From NCBI GenBank assembly GCA_001791465.1, contig MGER01000065.1, forward strand, positions 1 to 18,060: 18,060 nt of DNA, given 5' to 3'. The notes below the pieces were generated by a model, which saw only the letters and a program-made list of their open reading frames with translations, was not told where the DNA came from and searched no databases. A program made the position numbers and the translations under genes. This DNA comes from Candidatus Uhrbacteria bacterium RIFCSPLOWO2_02_FULL_49_11. Lineage in GTDB: Bacteria; Patescibacteriota; Patescibacteriia; 2-02-FULL-49-11. Positions 1 to 7,380 of the stretch are shown piece by piece. Numbering within the stretch: position 1 is the first letter of the stretch; each line of letters starts with the position of its first letter.

Positions 1-477
1 GTCGCGACCGCGCTCATTCCCATTATTTATTTCGTCTTCAACATAGTCTTTGCGGGTTTTTCCTACCCCTTAGGCAGGCTCTCTGACAAAGTAAATCGCA
101 AGACGCTCATCATCGCGGGATATTTTATTTTTATTCTTGTATACCTCGGGTTTGCTAATGCGACCGCCCCATGGCATGCGTGGGCGCTGTTCGGGGCTTA
201 TGGGCTCTACTTCGCCTTCACCGAAGGTATACAAAAAGCGCTCGTCGCCGATTTCGTTCCTGAAACATTGCGCGCGACCGCCTATGGCGCCTTTAACACG
301 CTGACTGGACTCGCGCTCCTGCCTGCAAGCATTATCGCAGGATACCTATGGCAACGCTTTGGCGCTCAAGCCCCATTCCTCTGGGGCAGCTGCACTGCCG
401 TTGGCGCCATCTTCTTATTTCTTCCGCTTTTCTCCCCTCAGTTAGGCCTCCCTTCGATCGGCACTAACCGCAGATAA
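1..477 (+). CDS. MFS transporter, C-terminal fragment (5' end outside window)
   Basis: The reading frame is open from base 1 to a TAA at 475-477, giving about 158 residues of the C-terminal part of a multipass inner-membrane protein. Four hydrophobic segments are visible, separated by short loops. After the first comes PLGRLSDKVNRK, which matches the MFS cytoplasmic signature (G-x-L-S-D-x-x-x-R-K) normally found between helices 2-3 and repeated between helices 8-9. Its position near the C-terminal end fits the second copy. The segment EGIQKALVADFVPETLRATAYG is also typical of the helix 10-11 region of MFS exporters. The family is secondary solute carriers driven by ion gradients. The substrate cannot be told from this fragment. 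The protein ends in a short polar tail, and a strong terminator follows 30 bases later. Confidence 0.85.
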   Translation, partial: VATALIPIIYFVFNIVFAGFSYPLGRLSDKVNRKTLIIAGYFIFILVYLGFANATAPWHAWALFGAYGLYFAFTEGIQKALVADFVPETLRATAYGAFNTLTGLALLPASIIAGYLWQRFGAQAPFLWGSCTAVGAIFLFLPLFSPQLGLPSIGTNRR

Positions 478-509
478 ATACAGATGTTGAAATGTTAATA
501 CAATAAAAA

Positions 510-544
510 GAACTCTCTCCCTAGGGGGAGAGAATTCTTATTTT
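510..544. terminator. Rho-independent, probably bidirectional terminator
   Basis: A 12-bp stem (510-521 with 526-537, one imperfect pair) closes a four-base loop and is followed on the plus strand by TTATTTT. On the minus strand the same hairpin is followed by CTTTTTATT. It lies between the converging MFS gene (+) and the large minus-strand gene ending at 634, so it can end both transcripts. Confidence 0.8.
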
Positions 545-633
545 CAGCAACGCCGTTGCCTGCAAATTCATCATTACTCGGCGAACCTCTGCACCATCGA
601 GAACTCACGAGATTACTCGCCCGAGCCGTTAAT

Positions 634-2718
634 TTATTGTAAAGGCTGCGTGCTCGGTTGGCCTGCGCTCGTAGCGGGCACTATTTGTCCTTGCATCATG
701 CCTTGGCCTAAATCAGGCTCATTCATGATTTCCTGCTTTTCAAATCCTTGCGGTAACTGGAAATTATAATTCACTCCCTTATCGGCGTTCACCGTTGGCA
801 TATATTCAGCGCCCCCGCGCAGTTCATCCAGCGTATCAGACAGCTGCTGTTTGGTGTCAAAAACCGTTTCTACCTTATCCACCATGTCTTCGGCAGTGAA
901 ATTTTTAGAAGCGACTAATTGCTTTAACTCGTCAACCTGCGTTTTGAGTGCGGCGAGCAATTCATCCGCGGCGGCGGTGTCAATTTTCTTGCTCTTCAAT
1001 TTTTTAATCTGCTGTTCAAAAGTTTTTATCTCCTGCTTCGCAGTCGTTAATCCCTTGCTGACGTTGAGCGCCATTTCCACGGAAGTGCGCGCGTTCTTTA
1101 CATTATCCATCTGCCCGTAAAAATCATTCTCAATCATTTCCAACGCGCCTTCTGGGTCTGTCGCGCTCAGCGCCTTGGCGTCCGTAAGCGCGGTGCTCAA
1201 AAGAGTTACTTCCTGCTTATATTGACCTAATAATTCAGTGAGGTCCACTTTCTTGTACGCCTTCACTTGTTTTTCAATACGAGTCACATACGTATTTACA
1301 GACTTCATATCCTTATCTGCCTGCTTCGTCATGCTGCAAATTCTCGTAAGATTGCCAAGCTTCGGCCCCCACTCCTGCATGACCGACCCAATATCTTCAA
1401 TGTCAGCAATCACTTCCTCAAGCTCATCCGCAGTCTGTGCTTCCTGGATCTTAGTGGTCAAACCATCTGCGGCGCTCAACGCGTTCGCTAATTCTTCCGG
1501 AAGGCCGACTCCGCATTTTTGCAGTTTCGTTTTCACCTTTGCCACACTCGCCTTCAGCATCTTAACTCCTTTAGCGAATTGCGCCATCCCTTGCTTCATC
1601 TGCTTAAACCGCTGTTCATCCATTTGCTTCATTTGTTCTTCCGACGGGCCGCCTTGCTCTCCTTGACCAAATTGCCCTCCTTGGCCACCCTGCCCGAATC
1701 CTCCTTGTGCACCAGGAGCAAATCCTTGGCCGCCGCCCAATTGAGTATTCTCTCCATATCCTCCCGGACCGCCCATGCCTCCGCCTTGGCTATAATTACT
1801 GCAAGGTCCTGGCATATCAACGCCATTCACGCGACAGGTCATGGTCTGGGGCGCTGTATAGCCAGATCCTCCAGAACCACCTGTGTCCATCGGACTGGGC
1901 TGATACTGGCCGCCAGACGGCTGGTTATACATCCCCTGATCGCTGGCAGGCGGCATTGGATTGGGTTGATAACCTCCCAGCATTTGATTCGGTTGATTGG
2001 GATATTGCTGATACTGGTCGCCGGATGGAGGTTGGTATCCGCCAGGAGGTTGAGCGTACATTCCTTGATCGCCGCTTGGCGGTGGAGGTGGCGTGCCTCC
2101 GCTTGAATCGCTCGGCGGGGGCGGCATACTGCCGTCTTGCGCGGCATTCACCGTGCTCTCGCCTAATACTGCGCCTCCCAACATATAGGTCACGTACGTT
2201 TTCTTAGACTCGGGACTTTGCATGAGCGCAATACGCACCGCAGAACCATTCTTAGTAAACGTAAGCTCGTCGTCGCTTTGTTGCCAACAGTGCTGGCTTA
2301 AATTTTGATAATAAAAAGAAGCAACAGATTCTGGCGTTGCTTTCGTGGTATAGATAACGTGTGCGCCGTTCCCGTCAAAGCTGATCCGCTTGGCAGTATC
2401 GTATAAAGGCACGTCCAGGATGAGTCCGCGCACTTCCTGTCCTTGTGTCACGCTCGCGCATGCGATTCTCCCCTCTGCGCTATGCACGACCCGCTGTGAT
2501 GCCCAAAGCGAACTGATCGGCTCTGCGCTCGTCATCTCGCTGTACTGGTTCGAAATGAGCGATGCAGCAAAAAGCGATGCGGCGCCGACCACCGCAATGC
2601 CGGATATTGCTTTTAGCATATGTTTTTGTTTTAATTTTCGGCTCACGCTACCGAAATGTTTAGTAATTACGTTCATTATAACACAGATTTCACCAAAATG
2701 CAACTTTTGGAAGCTCAT
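634..2718 (-). CDS. Membrane-anchored protein with Pro/Gly/Gln-rich linker and helical C-terminal domain (unknown function)
   Basis: I do not recognise this family. Residues 34-56 form one hydrophobic helix preceded by basic residues, so the protein is probably anchored in or exported across the membrane. Residues about 85-180 look like a compact alpha/beta domain with two Cys (87 and 144). Residues about 195-358 are low complexity: Pro-Gly-Gln-Tyr repeats including two copies of a DQGMY-QP-GG-YQP unit (about 217 and 260), a short Cys-containing island (C295, C306), then Gly-Gln repeats. Residues 359-636 are charged, Lys/Glu/Gln-rich and predicted helical, resembling a long helical bundle or coiled coil. 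The tail (637-694) is again polar and disordered-looking. The start is uncertain. The ATG at 2718 has GAGG about 10 bases upstream. A good promoter-like sequence at 2675-2703 covers the next ATG (2676) and would favour initiation at GTG 2646 or ATG 2619. A surface or envelope role is a guess. Confidence 0.8.
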   Translation of the reverse strand: MSFQKLHFGEICVIMNVITKHFGSVSRKLKQKHMLKAISGIAVVGAASLFAASLISNQYSEMTSAEPISSLWASQRVVHSAEGRIACASVTQGQEVRGLILDVPLYDTAKRISFDGNGAHVIYTTKATPESVASFYYQNLSQHCWQQSDDELTFTKNGSAVRIALMQSPESKKTYVTYMLGGAVLGESTVNAAQDGSMPPPPSDSSGGTPPPPPSGDQGMYAQPPGGYQPPSGDQYQQYPNQPNQMLGGYQPNPMPPASDQGMYNQPSGGQYQPSPMDTGGSGGSGYTAPQTMTCRVNGVDMPGPCSNYSQGGGMGGPGGYGENTQLGGGQGFAPGAQGGFGQGGQGGQFGQGEQGGPSEEQMKQMDEQRFKQMKQGMAQFAKGVKMLKASVAKVKTKLQKCGVGLPEELANALSAADGLTTKIQEAQTADELEEVIADIEDIGSVMQEWGPKLGNLTRICSMTKQADKDMKSVNTYVTRIEKQVKAYKKVDLTELLGQYKQEVTLLSTALTDAKALSATDPEGALEMIENDFYGQMDNVKNARTSVEMALNVSKGLTTAKQEIKTFEQQIKKLKSKKIDTAAADELLAALKTQVDELKQLVASKNFTAEDMVDKVETVFDTKQQLSDTLDELRGGAEYMPTVNADKGVNYNFQLPQGFEKQEIMNEPDLGQGMMQGQIVPATSAGQPSTQPLQ
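2675..2703 (-). promoter_or_regulatory. Candidate sigma-70-type promoter inside or upstream of the large envelope protein gene
   Basis: On the minus strand, TTGCAT (2703-2698) is separated by exactly 17 bases from a perfect TATAAT (2680-2675), with an extended TG one base before it. The -10 box overlaps the ATG at 2676, so a transcript from here would have to start translation at GTG 2646 or ATG 2619. This is seen in the sequence; activity is not shown. Confidence 0.5.
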
Positions 2719-2759
2719 TTGCGAGCGACCTCATATCATCGGTGATTTCGCGAACTTGA

Positions 2760-3161
2760 TTATCGCTCCCAGAGATGGCTCACGCTATTATATTGATTCA
2801 TTAATTCTTGAATCACATTCGGATCACTCCAGTCTCCTGATGCGAGTTCAATAGCTTTTTCGAAAAAGTTTCTATCAATTGGACCATTATAGGGTGGTGT
2901 TTGGTCCAGGTCAATCTTCTGCATACGATCTAGAAATTCTCGTTTCAATTTCTCGCAGGCCGTGCTGGCTTCTTCTGGAGATAATTCTGCTTTTGCACCA
3001 CCACCGCCATCTTGTTTTGGCAATACACCTTCACTATTATGGAATAAATTAACCGGAACTACTGTATCTCCAAAATTGTGACGATAGGCTGCGCAGAGAG
3101 AATTACGGTATTCTCCGGTGGGTTCACGTATGCCGCCGTCTTGCTGTGGTGTTTCTTTCAT
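2760..3161 (-). CDS. Small hypothetical protein (133 aa)
   Basis: I do not recognise it. The protein is soluble and acidic, with no signal peptide or membrane segment. The first ~60 residues are polar and include QDGG twice and a GGGG stretch. The second half (from ELSPEEAST) is amphipathic and helical-looking, with two predicted helices around EKLKREFLDRMQKI and NFFEKAIELA. It ends 41 bases before the next minus-strand gene, which suggests co-transcription. Its base composition is more AT-rich than the neighbouring metabolic genes. No clear ribosome binding site precedes the ATG. It could be a lineage-specific protein; the antisense frame is shorter and less protein-like. Confidence 0.55.
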   Translation of the reverse strand: MKETPQQDGGIREPTGEYRNSLCAAYRHNFGDTVVPVNLFHNSEGVLPKQDGGGGAKAELSPEEASTACEKLKREFLDRMQKIDLDQTPPYNGPIDRNFFEKAIELASGDWSDPNVIQELMNQYNSVSHLWER

Positions 3162-3286
3162 ATGCTGTGGGATTATTTATCGTGAGTAAGTAAGGTAGTT
3201 AAAAATATAGGAATGTGTAACATTTTTTTCTCAACATACCATGGCGTTCCCGGAGATGCTGTTTGTCGATGACATTATTATGCTTA

Positions 3287-3420
3287 AAGGGCGATCGCTG
3301 GCAAATATATTTAGGCAAAGCGAGGCGCAACCGAGCGAAGCGATATGCCTTGTGTTAAGTGAGGCGAAGCCCAAGCCAGAGTGCAACGCCCCGAAGGGCG
3401 CACAGAGTTTGCGCTGGCCC
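3287..3420. other. GC-rich non-coding stretch with several possible TTCG/CGAA-loop hairpins
   Basis: The 288-base gap between the small hypothetical and the asparaginase gene holds no convincing gene. It contains a tight hairpin at 3387-3400 (CGCCC-CGAA-GGGCG; a TTCG tetraloop on the minus strand), further short complementary segments with TTCG on the minus strand around 3325-3370, and a perfect 10-bp palindrome AAATATATTT at 3307-3316 (position approximate by a few bases). The composition is markedly more GC-rich than its flanks. It could be a repeat element or a structured RNA; nothing in it was recognised. Confidence 0.35.
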
Positions 3421-3449
3421 ACCTTAGAAAAAGTGACGGGCGGGACTGT

Positions 3450-3938
3450 TTATTTCAAAGCCTCAAATGTTCCCGTTTGTTTGTCCTTTCGACAATTATC
3501 CCAAGTAAAATAACGTCCATTCATAGCGATATACACACCTGCCGGTAAAGTTTGAGCAAAGGCAAGAGCCGCACCAAGATTGAAAAGGCCATCAGAATTG
3601 CCGAATTTGTAGGGAATCATTGCACCGACTAAAACAATGGTCTTGCCTTTAACCTTTTCAGCAAGCACTCGGGCGGTTTCCATCATAGTATCGGTACCGT
3701 GGGTAATGACAATTCTTTCTTCATCGGTTTTAATACAATTTTGAGCGATTGTTTCTCGGTCGTCTTCCGTCATATATAAACTGTCAATCATCATTAAGGT
3801 AACGATATCGACTGGAACGCAAGATCGCCCGAGTGCGAGCATTTCATGCAGGTGTGTATTCTTGAAAGAGAGCGAGCCGTCCAGTTCATTATACTCTTTG
3901 TCGAAGGTCCCGCCCGTCAAAAATATTTTGATTGCCAT
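3450..3938 (-). CDS. Single-domain (short) asparaginase-like protein
   Basis: This 162-residue protein carries the two asparaginase signatures. LTGGTFDKE (7-15) has the nucleophilic Thr at 11, and THGTDTMMETA (79-89) has the second catalytic Thr82-Asp83 pair. GAMIPY and GRYFTWDN also match the fold. Classical L-asparaginases are about 330 residues with a second, smaller C-terminal domain; this one ends after the N-terminal domain. Short asparaginase-domain proteins of this length exist in several bacteria, so it is probably complete rather than truncated. The expected reaction is asparagine to aspartate plus ammonia in the cytoplasm, but the substrate is unproven because C-terminal-domain contacts are missing. 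It sits between a sugar kinase and a hypothetical on the same strand, with 134 bases to the kinase. No ribosome binding site is obvious. Confidence 0.85.
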   Translation of the reverse strand: MAIKIFLTGGTFDKEYNELDGSLSFKNTHLHEMLALGRSCVPVDIVTLMMIDSLYMTEDDRETIAQNCIKTDEERIVITHGTDTMMETARVLAEKVKGKTIVLVGAMIPYKFGNSDGLFNLGAALAFAQTLPAGVYIAMNGRYFTWDNCRKDKQTGTFEALK

Positions 3939-4072
3939 AATGCTTTGGTTTATGTCTGTGTCTTAATAAATGTTGCGTTAGTGAGCCAATCCAAATTTCA
4001 TTTAACTAGTTGATAGGTGGAGTGCGCATTGATAGTATATCGAAAATAGTATGATATGTGGAATCCAAAATT

Positions 4073-4993
4073 TTATATTCCACGCGCAAGTTTTAAGGCG
4101 CCCATGTAGGGAGACTTTTTCAGGAGTACGATGTTCGCTTTCGGCGCCGTGTGATGCACGGCTTTTTTGAATGGCAACAAGAGAATGTCGCCTGCCTGAA
4201 ATACGCCCCCCCAGAGGATAAGGTCAAACGCGCGCGCGGTGAGTCCGGTTTTTCGTATGACCGCGCAAGCCATTGAGCCAAGCTCAAGTGTGGCGTGCGC
4301 GACGATACTGCGAGCCGCATTGTCGCCGCGGCGGGCGGCACGCACGCATAGAGGCGCCAATGCTGCGAGAGAAGTTTTATTGAATGAAGACGAGTAAACT
4401 ACATCCACGGCTTCGCGCATATTCTTCACTCCCAGCTGTCTACAGATTAGCGGTTCAAGCGCAGTATGCTCCCCCCTGCCGTCGAAACTTTTCACGGCCG
4501 CGCGCAGTGTTTCGCCCCCTATCGCATACGCGCTTCCCTCATCAGAAAGCAGGGATCCCAAGCCCCCCGCATAAGCCTCGCCCTTAGGCCCCACCGCATA
4601 CGCGTTTGATCCCGTGCCTGCTATCACTGCGGCGCCATACGGTGAATCAGTGCCAGCGGCAAGCGCAATCACCACATCGTTCACCACTCTAAAACGATCT
4701 CCAATCTTTTTTTTAGAATGTTTGTATATTTTTTCCGAGAGCATCTTCCGGTCCTGTAGCGAATCAACGCCTGATAAACCAAATACTGCATAGGTATATG
4801 AAGGAAATTTTATGCGCGCCTTTTTCTCCGCAGCGAGAACCGCCTTCCGAATATTCTCCATCGCCTCTTTCAGTCCCACAACTTTATACAAAGAAGGGCC
4901 GGCAATTCCCGTCCCCACAATCTTCCCATTTGCATCCGCTATCGCTGCGGTCGTGCTCGTACCTCCTCCGTCTACTCCAAGATAATAATGCAT
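4073..4993 (-). CDS. BadF/BadG/BcrA/BcrD-family sugar kinase (N-acetylglucosamine kinase-like)
   Basis: The 306-residue protein has the ASKHA kinase fold markers. VDGGGTSTT (7-15) is the phosphate-1 loop, VND at 104-106 supplies the probable catalytic Asp106, AGTGSNA (125-131) is phosphate-2, and GGLGSLLSDEGSAYAIG (143-159) is the signature of the NAGK branch of this family. WGGVFQAG (261-268) is the adenosine loop. The length is normal. The family includes GlcNAc and glucosamine kinases and ATPase activators; here kinase activity on a hexose, amino sugar or sugar acid in the cytoplasm is most likely. It follows 6PGDH and glucose dehydrogenase on the same strand, so a gluconate- or glucose-related substrate is possible, but only by context. 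Its ATG directly abuts a heptamer-repeat element (4994-5124) and has no Shine-Dalgarno sequence. Confidence 0.85.
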   Translation of the reverse strand: MHYYLGVDGGGTSTTAAIADANGKIVGTGIAGPSLYKVVGLKEAMENIRKAVLAAEKKARIKFPSYTYAVFGLSGVDSLQDRKMLSEKIYKHSKKKIGDRFRVVNDVVIALAAGTDSPYGAAVIAGTGSNAYAVGPKGEAYAGGLGSLLSDEGSAYAIGGETLRAAVKSFDGRGEHTALEPLICRQLGVKNMREAVDVVYSSSFNKTSLAALAPLCVRAARRGDNAARSIVAHATLELGSMACAVIRKTGLTARAFDLILWGGVFQAGDILLLPFKKAVHHTAPKANIVLLKKSPYMGALKLARGI

Positions 4994-5124
4994 AAATTCG
5001 AAATACGAAACTCCAAATCCTAAACAAATTCGAAACTCAAATATACAAAATCCAAAACAATTTTGAACATTCGAATTTTGGATTTGGTGCTTGTTTAGAA
5101 ATTAGGATTTCTGATTTAGGATTT
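4994..5124. repeat. Heptamer-phased AT-rich inverted-repeat element, copy A
   Basis: The plus-strand left arm reads as consecutive 7-mers beginning AAA: AAATTCG, AAATACG, AAACTCC, AAATCCT, a 4-base slip, then AAATTCG, AAACTCA, AATATAC, AAAATCC, AAAACAA. The right arm (5069-5124) continues with T-rich 7-mers such as TTTTGGA, AGAAATT, AGGATTT, CTGATTT, AGGATTT. The arms are partly complementary (for example AATCCTAAACAA near 5017 against TTGTTTAG near 5091). It fills the whole kinase-6PGDH gap and runs 23 bases into the 3' end of the 6PGDH gene. Confidence 0.75.
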
Positions 5125-6013
5125 TCACGCTGTGTCCCCCGAACTCCTGCCGCAGCGCCGCGACCACTTTGTGCGCAAAATCGCCCTTGCCCTGCCGCGA
5201 GCGCGCGCGTTCCTGAAGCGCAGCCTTAATGGCTGGCACATACACGCCATGACGTTTCGCTTCTTCAACCGTCCAATTCCCCGTAGTCCCTCCCTCAATG
5301 TGCGGCGCAATGTGTTTAAATCCTGGATTTTTGAGCGCGTCTCTCGCCCATGCAATTAACCGCGAATCAATGATGCTCTTCTTCGTCCACACCTCGGCTA
5401 TTTCCTCAAGATTGAGTCTCAGGGGAGATCTGTGCAATACCGCCAAACCCTCGCCAATCGCTTCCATCATCCCTACCTCAATGCCATTGTGCACAGTCTT
5501 TACCAAATGTCCGGCGCCTGAGGCTCCGCAATAAAGGTAGCCTCCCTTGGGGCGGCTCATAATTTTTAATAAGGGTTCAAGTATCTTGAAAGCTTTTTTC
5601 TCTCCTCCTGCCATAAAACACCATCCGTCGCGCGCGCCGCCCACCCCCCCGCTCGTGCCAATGTCTAGAAAATATATCCCCTTGCGCCGTAATGCCTTTG
5701 CCCTGCGCTGAGAATCAAGATAATTCGAATTTCCCCCGTCAATCACAATATCACCCTTTCGTAACTGACCAACTAATAAACTGATTAACTGAGTAACTGG
5801 CCTACCCTGCGGCACCATGAGCCAAATAATCTTCCGTCCTTTAAGCCGTGACGCCACATCCCGCGCCGACGACGCAATCACCGCACCTGCCCGCCTTAGG
5901 GGAGGATAGGCATGAGAAGAGCGGTTGTACGCCGCCACGCCCACGCTGTTCTTCAGAAGACGGAGCGTCATCGCCCCGCCCATTTTCCCCAATCCTATGA
6001 AACCTATAACCAT
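5102..6013 (-). CDS. gnd: Decarboxylating 6-phosphogluconate dehydrogenase, short form
   Basis: It oxidises and decarboxylates 6-phosphogluconate to ribulose 5-phosphate in the cytosolic oxidative pentose phosphate pathway. The Rossmann loop GLGKMG is at 7-12, and Asn30-Arg31 at the end of strand 2 would fit NADP. DGGNSN is at 92-97, SGGVGGARDG (121-130) is substrate-binding, Lys172 and Asn176 in KTVHNGIE are catalytic, and EGGTTGNW is at 240-247. Its 303 residues match the short bacterial branch (about 300) rather than the 470-residue GndA of E. coli. The family normally ends near FGGHSVK; the last seven residues here (ILNQKS and the preceding Lys) are encoded by heptamers of repeat copy A, so the repeat has supplied the stop codon. 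The start codon abuts repeat copy B. It shares orientation with glucose dehydrogenase upstream and the kinase downstream. Confidence 0.93.
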   Translation of the reverse strand: MVIGFIGLGKMGGAMTLRLLKNSVGVAAYNRSSHAYPPLRRAGAVIASSARDVASRLKGRKIIWLMVPQGRPVTQLISLLVGQLRKGDIVIDGGNSNYLDSQRRAKALRRKGIYFLDIGTSGGVGGARDGWCFMAGGEKKAFKILEPLLKIMSRPKGGYLYCGASGAGHLVKTVHNGIEVGMMEAIGEGLAVLHRSPLRLNLEEIAEVWTKKSIIDSRLIAWARDALKNPGFKHIAPHIEGGTTGNWTVEEAKRHGVYVPAIKAALQERARSRQGKGDFAHKVVAALRQEFGGHSVKILNQKS

Positions 6014-6110
6014 AAATCAAAATGCAAAATGTAAATCTCAAAATGAGGGTATTTCGTCCCGCCATGGCAGGACTCCATAATTTTGATTTTTGATCTTTGA
6101 GTTTTGAATT
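6014..6110. repeat. Heptamer-phased inverted-repeat element with GC hairpin core, copy B
   Basis: The left arm is 7-mers: AAATCAA, AATGCAA, AATGTAA, ATCTCAA, AATGAGG (6014-6048). The core hairpin is GTCC-C-GCCATGGC-A-GGAC (6056-6073). The right arm is TTTTGAT, TTTTGAT, CTTTGAG, TTTTGAA (6081-6108). It occupies virtually the entire gap between the glucose dehydrogenase stop and the 6PGDH start. It shares 15 of 16 bases in the left arm (6030-6045) and the TTTTGATTTTTG right arm with copy C at 9463-9542. Confidence 0.8.
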
Positions 6111-6111
6111 A

Positions 6112-7236
6112 CTATGACACTTCCAGTACTATCTTCAGCTGGTTCGGATCCTTCAAATCAAACGCTTTGGAAAAATCCTTCAGGGGAAATCGATGGGAAA
6201 TGGCGCGGGAAAGGATGTGGTTATACCGCGCTTCAATTTCTTGCACCATGGCAACCGCTTTCTTGAAATGCTCGCGGTTCCCATTCACGCTCCCGATGAT
6301 CACCTGATTCTGCCTGACTATCTGCCGCAGAAGAAGATCCGCGTCAAACTCTTCATTCCTCCCCGATACCCGCGGCACACCGGTCATGAGGTAGATCGCG
6401 TTCCTGCTCATCACCGGAATGAAATCAATGGCGAGCTTGCTCGCGCCTGAGGCCTCGAAAATGAGGTCGATCCGGTCAATGCCCTGCGCTACCTGTTGGG
6501 CAGTGAACGCATTCCCGTCAATAAAGCTCGCACCCAGCTCTTTGATGAACTGCACTTTGATATTATCCTCAGGCACAATCTCCACGTTATAGAGCTCCAT
6601 GCCGTGAAGTGCGAGCACCGCGGTTGCCAAAAACCCCAGAGGTCCTGCACCGATCACAATGCCCTTCTTGCACCCTCCCCAATCATCCATGCTCCAGCCA
6701 TGCTGGTTATGGGGGCAGAAAAACGGCACGCGCTGCTGGATCATGAGCATCTGCTCCATCGCCTTCATGATAATACTCATGGGCTCGATCCACACACTGA
6801 TGGACCCCAAGTCTTGAGGAATGGTGACGAGATGGTGCGCATGCTCCACGACATACTCGGTGAGGAAGCCGTGCAGCTTATGGATACCCCGTTCCTTATA
6901 GAGGCCAGTATAGCAATAGTCGCTCTGGTGATTGCGGCACGCGGCACAGATGCCGCACCCCCTCCTCACGGTCGGCACCACGCAATCCCCGGGCTTTATG
7001 TCTTTTACCTCTTTCCCCACTTCCTCCACGACGCCATAACTCTCGTGCCCCAATACAAGGAAATCCTCCTGCGCCGGCGCGTCCACAAGGTGATGGCGGT
7101 ACAGTGACTTGTCGGTGCCGTCAATCCCCGTGGCGATTATTTTTATCAATACCTCATCCGGCCGCTCGATGCGGGGCTTGGGGATATCAAGGGCAAAAAT
7201 GCCCGGTTCGTTTAACTTTAATCCCGCGGCAAACAT
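6112..7236 (-). CDS. gdh: Glucose 1-dehydrogenase, archaeal-type (zinc MDR family)
   Basis: This enzyme family oxidises D-glucose (often also galactose) with NAD(P)+ to the aldonolactone. The protein has 374 residues, a normal family length. Asp39 (in GIDGTD), His64-Glu65 (in LGHES) and Glu151 (in IEPMS) match the catalytic zinc ligands of the halophilic-archaeal glucose dehydrogenase, where Asp replaces the usual Cys. VVPTVRRGCGICAAC is diagnostic, and Cys94, 97, 100 and 108 form the structural zinc site. GAGPLG at 196-201 is the nucleotide-binding loop. The SGSVN-like GSVNGN (315-320) is also family-typical. It is the first gene of the minus-strand run and divergent from transaldolase. With 6PGDH next to it, a role in feeding pentose phosphates is likely. 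Cofactor choice cannot be fixed from sequence alone. Confidence 0.9.
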   Translation of the reverse strand: MFAAGLKLNEPGIFALDIPKPRIERPDEVLIKIIATGIDGTDKSLYRHHLVDAPAQEDFLVLGHESYGVVEEVGKEVKDIKPGDCVVPTVRRGCGICAACRNHQSDYCYTGLYKERGIHKLHGFLTEYVVEHAHHLVTIPQDLGSISVWIEPMSIIMKAMEQMLMIQQRVPFFCPHNQHGWSMDDWGGCKKGIVIGAGPLGFLATAVLALHGMELYNVEIVPEDNIKVQFIKELGASFIDGNAFTAQQVAQGIDRIDLIFEASGASKLAIDFIPVMSRNAIYLMTGVPRVSGRNEEFDADLLLRQIVRQNQVIIGSVNGNREHFKKAVAMVQEIEARYNHILSRAISHRFPLKDFSKAFDLKDPNQLKIVLEVS

Positions 7237-7380
7237 AAGAATAAAAATTTATAATAATGCGGTAAAGGCATCAAGCAGATATACGCAGAAATTCTTCTAC
7301 TGTTTCAGATATCCTTGTGTTTCCTATTGTACTATACTATCATCAATTTACACCAATCGTACCCTCTAACCTACTTAATT
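7237..7380. promoter_or_regulatory. Divergent promoter region between glucose dehydrogenase and transaldolase
   Basis: This is the only divergent AT-rich gap in the carbon-metabolism block. For transaldolase (+), TTGTGT at 7315-7320 and TATCAT at 7338-7343 are 17 bases apart. For the dehydrogenase (-), TTGATG (7274-7269) lies 15 bases from TATAAA (7253-7248), which would give a leader of only a few bases. The boxes are weak matches and the assignment is tentative. Neither start has a Shine-Dalgarno sequence. Confidence 0.35.

Noticed and set aside
1238..2207. Long plus-strand open frames opposite the large minus-strand gene
   Set aside because: They are Cys/Ser/Phe- or Arg/His/Leu-rich antisense translations of a low-complexity coding region, with no domain-like pattern.
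3241..3513. A 90-residue plus-strand open frame overlapping the asparaginase gene end
   Set aside because: It spans the hairpin-rich non-coding stretch and overlaps the real asparaginase coding sequence on the other strand; composition is not protein-like.
4058..4083. Inverted repeat GTGGAAT...ATTCCAC at the end of the sugar kinase gene as a terminator
   Set aside because: Only 7 bp with a 12-base loop and no T-run on the minus strand; kept only as a weak possibility.
4994..5124. CRISPR array
   Set aside because: Units are 7 bp, contiguous and degenerate with no spacers; no cas genes are nearby.
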